A DNA stretch of 55,737 nt, taken from contig NZ_BAGH01000282.1 in the NCBI RefSeq assembly GCF_000308715.1, positions 1-55,737 of the forward strand, read 5' to 3'. The position numbers and the translations under genes were made by a program. Source of the stretch: Nocardia tenerifensis NBRC 101015. Lineage in GTDB: Bacteria; Actinomycetota; Actinomycetes; Mycobacteriales; Mycobacteriaceae. The notes under the pieces were generated by a model. That model saw only the letters and a list, made by a program, of their open reading frames with translations, made no database searches and had not been told where the DNA came from. Below, one piece after another: positions 6,482 to 14,559 of this stretch (the first letter of the stretch is position 1; every line of letters begins with the position of its first letter).

Positions 6482-6554
6482 GCGTTCGTGGCTCAACGGA
6501 TAGAGCACCTGGTTACGGACCAGGGGGTTGGAGGTTCGAATCCTTCCGGGCGCA
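6482..6554 (+). tRNA. tRNA-Arg (anticodon ACG)
   Basis: Complete 73-base cloverleaf. The acceptor GCGTTCG pairs with CGGGCGC using two G-U pairs, the anticodon stem is CCTGG/CCAGG with loop TTACGGA, and the T-stem GGAGG/CCTTC contains one wobble. With A34 edited to inosine it would read CGU, CGC and CGA. The wobble-rich stems suggest relaxed selection compared with a core tRNA. It is last in the array, and no CCA is encoded. Confidence 0.88.
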
Positions 6555-6608
6555 CAGGTGGTCGACGTAGCCGAAAACGCTTCGGCCTGAGCGTGTTTCG
6601 TATCGGTT

Positions 6609-6634
6609 GGCACCGTGGCCCGGCCCACGGTGCC
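6609..6634 (+). terminator. Hairpin, possible terminator of the tRNA array
   Basis: GGCACCGTGG (6609-6618) and CCACGGTGCC (6625-6634) form a perfect 10-bp stem with a six-base loop, 54 bases after the last tRNA. There is no T tract, which is common for actinobacterial terminators. Confidence 0.45.
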
Positions 6635-6680
6635 TACTCCATCGAAAAGCTCTGCGGTCCAATGAAAACGGCGCCGTCAG
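6635..6680 (+). repeat. Degenerate direct repeat, left copy (flanks DUF427 gene)
   Basis: The segment from TACTCC to CCGTCAG is about three-quarters identical to 7703-7749 and in the same orientation. Shared blocks are TACTCC, AAAG, CTGCGG, CCAAT, GAAA and CCGTCAG. Together the copies bracket the gene at 6924-7679. Confidence 0.55.
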
Positions 6681-6923
6681 GCGGCGCGGCACCGCGATAC
6701 TTCGGCAGCTGCATGAATTCCGGTCCACAAGGCGGTGTCGCACATTTTCGCTGGCCCGCACGGACACCTCAACGCGATCGTGGTCTCGATGGAGAAGAGG
6801 CTACCGGTTGACCAGGATTGACAGTTGCCGCTCGCAGATTGTGCCAGGCCGGTAACCGCGTACGTACCGTCCGAATCATGACGTGAGGCATGAACAAACG
6901 GGCGCGGCGTACCCTCGGATGGT

Positions 6924-7679
6924 GTGACCGAGCCGAAACCGGGACGCGTCAGAGTCGAGATGAGTCAGAAGCGGGTAAGGGTCTACCTCGGCGGGCAGCT
7001 GGTGGCCGATTCGACCCGGCCAGTGCTGGTTTGGCAGACCCCGCACCGCCCGATCTACTATCTGCCGGTCGCCGACCTGCGCGCGAAACTGGAACCGAAC
7101 GGCGAAACCACATACTGCCTCAGCCGTGGCGAAGCGACCCTGTACGACGTCGTGCTGGAGGACGGTACGGTCGTGGCGGGTGCGGCGGCGCGTTATCTCG
7201 ACTCACAGCTGACCGTACTGAACGACCTCGTCCGACTCCGATTCGACCTGATGGACGAATGGCTAGAGGAGAACGAGCCGATCTACGGTCACCCGCGTGA
7301 CCCTTACATTCGCGTCGATATCCTCGCCAGCTCCCGGCACGTTCGGGTAGGAATCGACGGGGTTACCGTCGCCGATTCGCACACCCCGCACATCCTTTTC
7401 GAAACCAAGCGTCCCGTGCGGTACTACCTACCGCTCACCGACGTCCGGATGGACGTGCTCACTCCCACCGCCGCGCACAGCTCGAGCCCGTACAAGGGCA
7501 CCGCCGACTACTGGTCCGTTCGCGTGGGCGACGAGGAGCACCGGGAGATCGCCTGGTGCTACCGCAACCCACTACCGGAGAGCCAGAAGATCGCCGGGTT
7601 GGTCTCGTTTTACAACGAGAGGGTCGATATCTACCTCGACGGCGAACTCCAGGAACGCCCGCACACATTGTTCGGTTGA
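6924..7679 (+). CDS. DUF427 protein with two tandem domains
   Basis: A 251-residue protein containing two DUF427 (NTP_transf_9-like beta-barrel) units. The first is about residues 1-100 (VRVYLGGQLVADSTRPVLVW, then IYYLPVADLRAKL) and the second about 125-250 (VRVGIDGVTVADSHTPHILF, then VRYYLPLTDVRMDVL, ADYWSVRVG). The family is widespread and of unknown function; single-domain versions are about 100 residues. The start is a GTG at 6924, close to a possible -10 box, so the transcript may be leaderless. It is convergent with the SARP regulator and bracketed by degenerate direct repeats. Confidence 0.85.
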   Translation: MTEPKPGRVRVEMSQKRVRVYLGGQLVADSTRPVLVWQTPHRPIYYLPVADLRAKLEPNGETTYCLSRGEATLYDVVLEDGTVVAGAAARYLDSQLTVLNDLVRLRFDLMDEWLEENEPIYGHPRDPYIRVDILASSRHVRVGIDGVTVADSHTPHILFETKRPVRYYLPLTDVRMDVLTPTAAHSSSPYKGTADYWSVRVGDEEHREIAWCYRNPLPESQKIAGLVSFYNERVDIYLDGELQERPHTLFG

Positions 7680-7702
7680 TCATCGTCCGATCTCCCGGCA
7701 CA

Positions 7703-7749
7703 TACTCCGTCAGAAAGTCCTGCGGCCCAATAGAAATGGTGACCGTCAG
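7703..7749 (+). repeat. Degenerate direct repeat, right copy (flanks DUF427 gene)
   Basis: Counterpart of 6635-6680, with about 35 of 47 aligned positions identical. It overlaps the last codons of the SARP regulator on the other strand by a few bases. Confidence 0.55.
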
Positions 7750-10682
7750 CCCGCGCGCGGGCGAGTTCGGGTGTTGAGGTCGGCTGTCGCGGCGTCCAGA
7801 ATCGGGACGCCGATGCGTTGGCTCGTCGCTGCGACCTCTTCCAGGATTGGGATGGCCTCGTGGGGGCGGCCGATTGCGAGGAGGGTGCGGGCGTGCACCT
7901 GCATTGCTCGTAGACGGGGTATGGCGGACGGGACTTCGGTCAAGGCCTGTACGGCTGCCTCGGCGACCGGTGCTGCTGCGGCGGCGTCGTCGGTGGCCAG
8001 CATGATTTCGGCTCGGCGGGCCAAGGCGCGGCCCTCCTGGTCTCGGCGGCCGTCTCGGCGGGCGGCGTCGAGGGACTCCTCGCACAGGGCGCGGGCGGTT
8101 TCGGGGTCGCCGCTGTGCAGTGTCGCCAAGGCCAACTCTTGTAGGGCCATCGACTCGACGCGCAGGCTGCCGGCTCGGCCGGCGAAGGACAGGGCCTGTT
8201 CGGCGGCTTGGACGGCGTCTGGCCATCGCCGGGCGGTGCAGTGGACGCCTGCGATCGCCGCCCACATCAGCCCGGGGCTCGCGGCCTGTTCCTGGTCGGC
8301 CAGGTCGATGGCGCGCAGGTAGTGCTCCATCGCCGCATCGGTCTTGCCTCGATAGGTCATGCCTGTGCCGAGCATGACTTCGGCGATGGTGGCGCCGGAG
8401 TGGTCACCCAGCTCCAGCAGGGTTGCGCTCACTTCACGCAGCGTGCGGGCGGTGGTCAGGTCTCCCGTGCCGATCAGGCGGGTCATGACCGCGGCCAGTC
8501 TGGCTCTGGCCATGGTTCGGCGATCGCCGTCGGCTTCGGCCGCGCGGCTGAGCATTTCGAGCGGCCGGTGCTCACCGATATCCCCGCCTACCGCCAGTGC
8601 CAACGCGAGATCGGCTGCGAGCGTGCGGGTTCGGGCGTCGCCGGCGTCGGCTACCTGTCGATGCAATGCCGCGATCGCGGCTCGTTCGGTCGTTATCCAT
8701 GCGGTGCACCGCCGCTGCGTGGTGAATTGCTGCCCGGCCGCGCCGGTGGCGGCGTAATGCTCGGTGGACATGTTCGGATCACGCAGCGCCATCACGTTTT
8801 TCACGCTGGCCAGATAGAAGTCGATCAGCCGGTGCATGGCCCGGGGCCATTCTCGCCGCTGCTCGGGCTCGGCCACCTTGCGGCCGAACAAGCGCAACAG
8901 GTCGTGGTATCGGTAGCGGCCGAGTTCCGGCGTTTGCAACAGGCCGGCATCGACCAGGGTTTCGCAGAGCCGCTCGGCCTCGACCGGATCGCGGTCGAGC
9001 AGCGCGGCGACGGCGGCGACGGGTAGTTCGGGCGCGTCGGCGTTCGCGATGAGCACGAACGCGCGCGACAGTTCGGGGTCGAGTCTGCGGAAACCGGCTA
9101 GAAAGGCGTGCTCGACGCTGGTGCCGCCGACCGTGAGCTCGGCCAAGCGGCCGTGCTCGTCGGCCAGCCGCTCGGCGAACCCGGCGAGCGGCCAGGTGGG
9201 CCGGCTCGCCAGCCGCGCGCCGACGACGCACAGCGCCAGCGGCAGATGACCGCAGCCGCGCAGGATCTCGCGTGCCGCAGTGGGGTCCCCGGCCAGCCGG
9301 CGCGCAGATGCTCTGTGCGCCAACAACTTCCACGCCGCGTCGGGGGCGAGGACATCCAGCGGGACCAGGCGCGCGCCGAACAGTTCCGCCAGGCTCGAAC
9401 GACTCGTCACCAGCACCGCCGCCGGGCCCGGCCCGGGCAGCAACGGGGCGAGGTGGGCCACGTCGGGCGCGTTGTCTAGCAACAGCAGTGCGCGTTTGTT
9501 CGCGACAGCGTTGCGCCACAATTGCTTTCGCTCGTCGGAGTCCAGCGGCAGCTCGCTCGGCTCGAAACCGAAAGCGCGCAGCGCGGTCCCCATCAGCAGG
9601 TCGGTGGACCGTGGCCGCTCGTCCAGGCCGCCGAGATCCAGATACAGGACGCCGTCCGGGTAGTGCCGGCGCACCTGGTGCGCGAGATGCACCGCGAGAG
9701 CGGTTTTTCCGACGCCGCCCATCCCGGTGATCGCGACCACGGGGCGACGGTCGCCGTCCCCGCCGAGTACCGTGGTCAGCTCTGACACGAGTTCGTCTCG
9801 GCCGACGAAATCGGTGATGTCCGTCGGGAGCCACGCCGGGATGCGACGGGAGTGCAATTCCTTTTCGGGAGAGGGCGTTTCCGCTGTGCCGGTCGGCGGA
9901 GGCGTCGCCGACAGGATCTCCTGATGCAGCCGGGACATCCGTGGACCGGGCTCCAGGCCGAGTTCGTCGGCGAGCATCCTGTGTGCGTTCCGGTACACCT
10001 CGAGCGCCTCGATCCGCCGCCCGGCCCGATACAGCGCGACCATCATCAGTTCGTGCCACCGCTCGACCTGCGGTTCGGCCGCGACGAGCGCCTCCAGCTC
10101 CGCGACGGCGGCGGAGTAACGGCCGAGGTCCAGGGTGACGGCTATCGCCGCCTCCGCCAAGGCCGAGCGCAGGCCGCCGAGGCGGGCCCGCTCCTTGTCC
10201 GCCCACGGCCCTGGCACGCCGACCAGCGGATCACCACGCCAAAGCCGTTTCGCCGCAGCGAGTTTCTCGTGGGCGAGGTCGGCCGCGCCGGAGGCCCGGT
10301 CGGACTCGGCGGCCGCGAGCAACTCCTGAACCGTGACGGCATCGCACTGCACCGGTAGGGCGAGGCGGTAACCGCCGACGGTCGAGGTGAGCCACTCCGT
10401 TCCGGCGCCGGCGTGGCCGTGGGCCCCGAAATGCCTGCGCAACTCGTGCACATGATTGCGCAGGACGCTGAACGCCGACGTCGGCCGTCGATCCGACCAC
10501 AGGCGAGCGGCCAAGTGTGGCGTCGACAGGGTGCGCCCGGACTCGGCCGCGAGGATCGCCAGCACCGCCAGGGTCTGCGGCGCCGAGATGGACAAGCGCC
10601 GCTCGGCCAGCCGTACCTCGACCGGTCCCAGCACGTCCAACCGGAGCACGGACGATGTCACTGCGGTGTCCGACTCAGTCAC
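7746..10682 (-). CDS. AfsR/SARP-type transcriptional regulator with NB-ARC and TPR domains
   Basis: A 978-residue STAND regulator. Residues about 10-95 form an OmpR-like winged helix (VLRLDVLGPVEVRLAERRLS, then NHVHELRRHFG) and about 100-245 a bacterial transcriptional activation domain. An NB-ARC ATPase follows, with Walker A GMGGVGKTALA at about 321-331 and LLLLDNAPDV as Walker B. The C-terminal third consists of TPR-like helices. AfsR/SARP proteins activate secondary-metabolism or nutrient-response genes by binding direct repeats near promoters. The start is a GTG at 10682 (VTESDT); a longer upstream reading lacks support. No biosynthetic cluster lies next to it, so the target is unknown. 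Confidence 0.9.
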   Translation of the reverse strand: MTESDTAVTSSVLRLDVLGPVEVRLAERRLSISAPQTLAVLAILAAESGRTLSTPHLAARLWSDRRPTSAFSVLRNHVHELRRHFGAHGHAGAGTEWLTSTVGGYRLALPVQCDAVTVQELLAAAESDRASGAADLAHEKLAAAKRLWRGDPLVGVPGPWADKERARLGGLRSALAEAAIAVTLDLGRYSAAVAELEALVAAEPQVERWHELMMVALYRAGRRIEALEVYRNAHRMLADELGLEPGPRMSRLHQEILSATPPPTGTAETPSPEKELHSRRIPAWLPTDITDFVGRDELVSELTTVLGGDGDRRPVVAITGMGGVGKTALAVHLAHQVRRHYPDGVLYLDLGGLDERPRSTDLLMGTALRAFGFEPSELPLDSDERKQLWRNAVANKRALLLLDNAPDVAHLAPLLPGPGPAAVLVTSRSSLAELFGARLVPLDVLAPDAAWKLLAHRASARRLAGDPTAAREILRGCGHLPLALCVVGARLASRPTWPLAGFAERLADEHGRLAELTVGGTSVEHAFLAGFRRLDPELSRAFVLIANADAPELPVAAVAALLDRDPVEAERLCETLVDAGLLQTPELGRYRYHDLLRLFGRKVAEPEQRREWPRAMHRLIDFYLASVKNVMALRDPNMSTEHYAATGAAGQQFTTQRRCTAWITTERAAIAALHRQVADAGDARTRTLAADLALALAVGGDIGEHRPLEMLSRAAEADGDRRTMARARLAAVMTRLIGTGDLTTARTLREVSATLLELGDHSGATIAEVMLGTGMTYRGKTDAAMEHYLRAIDLADQEQAASPGLMWAAIAGVHCTARRWPDAVQAAEQALSFAGRAGSLRVESMALQELALATLHSGDPETARALCEESLDAARRDGRRDQEGRALARRAEIMLATDDAAAAAPVAEAAVQALTEVPSAIPRLRAMQVHARTLLAIGRPHEAIPILEEVAATSQRIGVPILDAATADLNTRTRPRAG

Positions 10683-10977
10683 GTCCCTGACGCTAAGACA
10701 GGACGACAGACCCGGTCGATGCGCAGAATTGCGCTGTCTCACACCAGAACAGCAATTATGTGTCGATCGCCGACCGCCTTCGCTCTTGCGAGTGAGCCTG
10801 CACGGGCTCGCGAAGATAGGCTGCAACCGGGCATGTCCGCCCCGCCGCACGCCATCGACCCGGGCACCGGCAAGAGCGACAACCTCTGCGACCGGGCACG
10901 TTTCGCCAGGAGGGCCGGTGGATCGGTGCCCGCCTCGCCGAACCCATTGCCGCGCAGACCTGAACTGGATCAGGCGG

Positions 10978-11208
10978 CTACCGCTTGCGCGCGGTGCTGG
11001 AGAAGCGCCTCGCGCGGCTGGATCGCCAGGCGGGTCGATTCCCGTGGAAGCTCAGCAGCGCATCCAGCCTGCCCTGGCTGATCTCCGGCTGGTACCCGGT
11101 GTACCAGGCCGGGTTCTCGAGCAGGTTGCGTACCAGCACCCGGTGGGTGAGCACGGGCACGCGCGGCGTGGTCCTCAGCGCCGAGGGTTCCATCGCTACC
11201 TCAGCCAT
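10978..11208 (-). pseudogene. Remnant of glycine dehydrogenase (GcvP)
   Basis: A 76-codon frame whose middle part (11041-11163) reads [14 protein letters not shown], then [18 protein letters not shown]. This is the conserved N-terminal segment of glycine decarboxylase P-protein (normally ...[27 protein letters not shown]...) with about four residues, AYTP, deleted in frame. The rest of the roughly 950-residue protein is absent: no PLP-binding lysine motif or flanking P-protein sequence can be read on either side. I regard it as a degraded fragment of a gcvP copy. Confidence 0.8.
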
Positions 11209-11378
11209 GTCCCGGCGACGCGCCGGAGACCAACGGCCACAACAGAATCACCTCGAGGGAACCCGTCGTGGCAGGCACGGAAGGACGGTCACCATATACG
11301 TCCTCACCGCTGGTCGGAGACTCGTGTCAGTCGAGCGCACCACCTCTCGAACAGCTGAACACATCTCGGCCAGAACGA

Positions 11379-11400
11379 GTTTCGTATCCGGAGTCGAAAC
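11379..11400 (-). terminator. Small hairpin after the ASCH-like gene
   Basis: GTTTCG and CGAAAC form a six-pair stem with a ten-base loop starting four bases beyond the stop codon on the minus strand. The position fits a terminator, but there is no T tract. Confidence 0.35.
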
Positions 11401-11403
11401 GGT

Positions 11404-11982
11404 CTAGTGACCGGCGAGATAGGCGCGTCCGCGCGGAGACAGCTCATACCCGACCTCGAGGCTCGAAGTCAGCCCCAGCGCTTTGAGCTTGCGCACGTCG
11501 ACCTTGAAACGGTCCGGCTCGCGACCGAGGCGGGCCGCGAGGTCGGGGGCGCGGGTCGCGGGCAGCTCCTCGATGAGCCGCAGGGTGCGAATGGTCCACG
11601 GCCCGAAGGAACTCGACGTGTCCATTCGGGCGAGCCGCGCCGTGAGCGAGGCGATGTCCTCGTCGGAGAGCTGATCGTCGCTCGCCAGCTCCGCGCGCGG
11701 ATCGGGGCCGTCCGCCAATCGAATACGCAACAGGTAGATCGGATCACCCTCGGCCCCACGCAGATCCGCGAGCACCTGCGCCGCGGAACCGTACCCGGCG
11801 GCGTGCGCGTCCTTGGCCCTGATCCGGCTCGGTGCGACGATCTCGGCCTGCTCCACCACGATTCGGCCCGCGCCCGTGCGGTACACCTTCCCGGCCGTTG
11901 CATGCCGGTGCCGCCACCGCCGGAAAAGCACGGTGATCGACCCGTCCTGAATGCCCGCCCACCGCTGCTTCTCGATCAGCAT
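11404..11982 (-). CDS. ASCH/PUA-like protein with C-terminal winged-helix region
   Basis: A 192-residue protein. The N-terminal half (WAGIQDGSITVLFRRWRHRH..., then GRIVVEQAEIV) resembles an ASCH/PUA-like beta-barrel, a fold often used to bind RNA or modified nucleotides. The C-terminal half (TIRTLRLIEELPATRAPDLAARLG, then DVRKLKALGLT, then YELSPRGRAYL) reads like a winged helix. It starts at an ATG 15 bases after the ftsK stop, with GGAACTCCTG in the gap, so it is probably co-transcribed with ftsK. I know no experimental function; the fold assignment is by motif only. Confidence 0.7.
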   Translation of the reverse strand: MLIEKQRWAGIQDGSITVLFRRWRHRHATAGKVYRTGAGRIVVEQAEIVAPSRIRAKDAHAAGYGSAAQVLADLRGAEGDPIYLLRIRLADGPDPRAELASDDQLSDEDIASLTARLARMDTSSSFGPWTIRTLRLIEELPATRAPDLAARLGREPDRFKVDVRKLKALGLTSSLEVGYELSPRGRAYLAGH

Positions 11983-11997
11983 GTCAGGAGTTCCGGA

Positions 11998-14559
11998 CTA
12001 CTCGCCGCCCTCCGGCGGCGGCTCCTCCCCGCCGCGAATGGTCCACAGCAGGCCCTCGAGCTCGTCGGGTTTGATAAGCACGTCGCGGGCCTTGGAGCCC
12101 TCGCTGGGGCCGACGACGCCGCGGGTCTCCATCAGGTCCATCAGGCGGCCCGCCTTGGCGAACCCGACGCGCAGCTTGCGTTGCAGCATCGAGGTGGAGC
12201 CGAACTGCGAGGTGACGACCAGCTCCACGGCCTGCAGGAACACGTCGAGGTCGTCGCCGATGTCCGGATCGACGTCCTTCTTCTCGCCCTGCTTGGCGGA
12301 GGTGACGCCCTCCTGGTACTCGGGCTCGGCCTGGTTCTTGGTGAAGTCGACGACGGCGTGGATCTCTTCGTCGCTGATGAACGCGCCCTGCAGGCGGGTC
12401 GGCTTGTTCGCGCCCATCGGCAGGAATAGCCCGTCGCCCATGCCGATCAGCTTCTCCGCGCCCGGCTGATCGAGGATGACCCGCGAGTCGGTGAGCGACG
12501 AGGTGGCAAAGGCCAGCCGCGACGGAACGTTGGTCTTGATGAGGCCGGTGACCACGTCCACCGAGGGCCGCTGGGTGGCGAGCACCAGGTGAATGCCTGC
12601 GGCGCGGGCCTTTTGCGTGATCCGCACGATCGCGTCCTCGACGTCACGCGGCGCGGTCATCATCAGGTCGGCGAGCTCGTCGACGATGGCGAGGATGTAC
12701 GGATAGGGCCGGTACACCCGCTCGCTGCCCAGCGGCGTGGTGATCGCGCCGGACTTGACCTTCTTGTTGAAGTCGTCGATGTGGCGAACCTTGTTGGCCT
12801 GCATATCCTGATAGCGCTGCTCCATCTCCTCCACCAGCCACGACAGCGCCGCGGCCGCCTTCTTCGGCTGGGTGATGATGGGCGTGATCAGGTGCGGAAT
12901 GCCTTCGTAGGGCGTGAGTTCCACCATTTTCGGGTCGATCAGGATCATCCTGACCTCGTCCGGTGTGGCCCGGTGCAGCAGCGAGACGAGCATCGAGTTC
13001 ACGAAACTCGACTTGCCGGAGCCGGTGGAGCCGGCGACCAACAGGTGCGGCATCTTGGCCAGGTTGGCCGCGAGGTAGTCGCCCTCGATGTTCTTGCCGA
13101 GCCCGATCACCAAGGGGTGGTGGTCGTTTCGGGTCGACGGGGCCTTGAGCACGTCGGCGAGGCGGACCAGTTCGCGGTCGGAGTTGGGCACCTCGATGCC
13201 GACGGCCGACTTGCCGGGGATCGGGGCGAGCAGCCGAACGTTCTCCGTGGCAACGGCGTAGGCGATATTGCGGGCCAGCGCGGTGATCTTCTCCACCTTC
13301 ACGCCGGGGCCGAGCTCCACCTCGTAGCGGGTGACCGTCGGGCCGCGCACGAAACCGGTGACCGCCGCGTCGATCTTGAACTGCACCAGCACCTCGGTGA
13401 TCGCCTCGATCATCGATTCGTTGGCGGCACTGCGCTTCTTGGGCGGTTCGCCGTCGGTCAGCAGCGACATCGGCGGCAGCACGTAGTCGCCCTCGACCTC
13501 GCGGTCGGCGACGAACTCGAGTTGCTGCGGTGGCGGCGGGGTCTGGTCCTCGACCTTCGGCGCGCGCTGCTTCTTCGGCTTCGGCTTGGCGGCGGGCGGC
13601 TCGGTCGCGATCGGCTTCGCGTCCTGCAGCGGCGGCTCGCCGAGCACCTCGGTCACCGCGTCGGGATCGCCGAACTCGTCGGGCGGGTAGTTCTCCGCGG
13701 GCGTGCGGCCGCGCCGCTTCGTCTTGGCGGTGTGCAGCGGGAAGCCGTCTGCGTCGTAGTGGGCCGGGTCGTATTCGCCTTCGTAGGAACCGTATTCGTC
13801 GCCGCCGCTGCCGGTGCCGAAGTACTCGCGCAGCCTGGCGGGCACCTCGCGCACCGTCGTGCCGGTCAGTAGCAGCACGCCGAAGACGATGGCCAGCAAC
13901 AGAATCGGCACCGAGAGCCACGCGGTGAGTCCGTTGGTGAGCGGCCCGCCGACCACGAAGCCTACGAAACCCGCTGCGCGCGAACGACCGTGCGGGTCGG
14001 TCGGCGCGCCCGCGAGCACGTGCCACAGGCCGAGCAGCGGGAGTCCGACGAGCAGCCCGCCGAGCACCAGGCGCGGCCGGATCTCCGGATGCGGCTCGGT
14101 GCGCATCAGCACGATCGCGATCGCCGTGCCCACGAACGGCAGTGCGGCCGTGGCCGATCCGCCGACCGCGCGGATGGCTTCACCGATCCAGTGCCCCACG
14201 GGCCCGCCCGCCGAGAGCCACACCGCGGCCGCGATGACCGCGCTGAGCGCGATGAGGGCGAGGGCGATGCCGTCGCGGCGATGGCCGTGCTCGATCTCGC
14301 CGGCCTTGCTGAGGGTGCGCGTCGTCGCGCCGAGGCCGCGCGCGAGCATGTTCCAGCCGCTGCTGACGCCCCGGCTCACCACGGCCAGCGGCGCGGTGTT
14401 CGAGGCGCGGCGGACCGGCCTGCGCGCCGGTGGGCGGCGCCCGCGCGGGGTCGGCGTGGTGCGGGGCGTAGCCGTACGGGACCGAGCCGTACTGGTCCTC
14501 CCCCGGGCCGATCCCGCCCGCGCCCGAGTAGTCGTGGTGCTGCGGGACTTACCTGCCAT
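11998..14559 (-). CDS. ftsK: DNA translocase FtsK/SpoIIIE
   Basis: An 853-residue septal DNA pump that moves chromosome termini during division. The N-terminus is a basic, Thr/Arg/Pro-rich tail (about 1-60), followed by about four membrane spans (100-250). A charged linker leads to the motor, with Walker A GSTGSGKSS at about 508-516 and Walker B ILAIVDELADLM at about 620-631. The C-terminal gamma winged helix (SMLQRKLRVGFAKAGRLMDLME, then RDVLIKPDELEGLL) reads KOPS-like chromosome signals. The length is normal for the family. The ATG at 14557-14559 gives the whole N-terminus. The ASCH-like gene follows closely. Confidence 0.96.
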   Translation of the reverse strand: MAGKSRSTTTTRARAGSARGRTSTARSRTATPRTTPTPRGRRPPARRPVRRASNTAPLAVVSRGVSSGWNMLARGLGATTRTLSKAGEIEHGHRRDGIALALIALSAVIAAAVWLSAGGPVGHWIGEAIRAVGGSATAALPFVGTAIAIVLMRTEPHPEIRPRLVLGGLLVGLPLLGLWHVLAGAPTDPHGRSRAAGFVGFVVGGPLTNGLTAWLSVPILLLAIVFGVLLLTGTTVREVPARLREYFGTGSGGDEYGSYEGEYDPAHYDADGFPLHTAKTKRRGRTPAENYPPDEFGDPDAVTEVLGEPPLQDAKPIATEPPAAKPKPKKQRAPKVEDQTPPPPQQLEFVADREVEGDYVLPPMSLLTDGEPPKKRSAANESMIEAITEVLVQFKIDAAVTGFVRGPTVTRYEVELGPGVKVEKITALARNIAYAVATENVRLLAPIPGKSAVGIEVPNSDRELVRLADVLKAPSTRNDHHPLVIGLGKNIEGDYLAANLAKMPHLLVAGSTGSGKSSFVNSMLVSLLHRATPDEVRMILIDPKMVELTPYEGIPHLITPIITQPKKAAAALSWLVEEMEQRYQDMQANKVRHIDDFNKKVKSGAITTPLGSERVYRPYPYILAIVDELADLMMTAPRDVEDAIVRITQKARAAGIHLVLATQRPSVDVVTGLIKTNVPSRLAFATSSLTDSRVILDQPGAEKLIGMGDGLFLPMGANKPTRLQGAFISDEEIHAVVDFTKNQAEPEYQEGVTSAKQGEKKDVDPDIGDDLDVFLQAVELVVTSQFGSTSMLQRKLRVGFAKAGRLMDLMETRGVVGPSEGSKARDVLIKPDELEGLLWTIRGGEEPPPEGGE

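Larger units (their letters stand above)
6555..6923. other. Intergenic stretch after the tRNA array
   Basis: No convincing gene in about 370 bases. It holds a perfect 10-bp hairpin (6609-6634) that may end the array transcript, and a 46-base segment (6635-6680) repeated imperfectly at 7703-7749. TACCCT lies eight bases before the GTG of the DUF427 gene and could be its -10 box. Confidence 0.6.
10683..11403. other. Gene-poor stretch with decayed coding sequence
   Basis: About 720 bases without an intact gene. It contains the upstream region of the SARP gene, a recognisable fragment of glycine decarboxylase (11041-11163, minus strand) and a GTTTCG/CGAAAC hairpin (11379-11400) just beyond the stop of the gene at 11404. 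The rest shows no conserved reading frame I can recognise. Confidence 0.6.

Noticed and set aside
7746..10682. SARP regulator as a pointer to an adjacent natural-product cluster
   Set aside because: No polyketide, peptide-synthetase, terpene or tailoring cluster lies within the window on either side.
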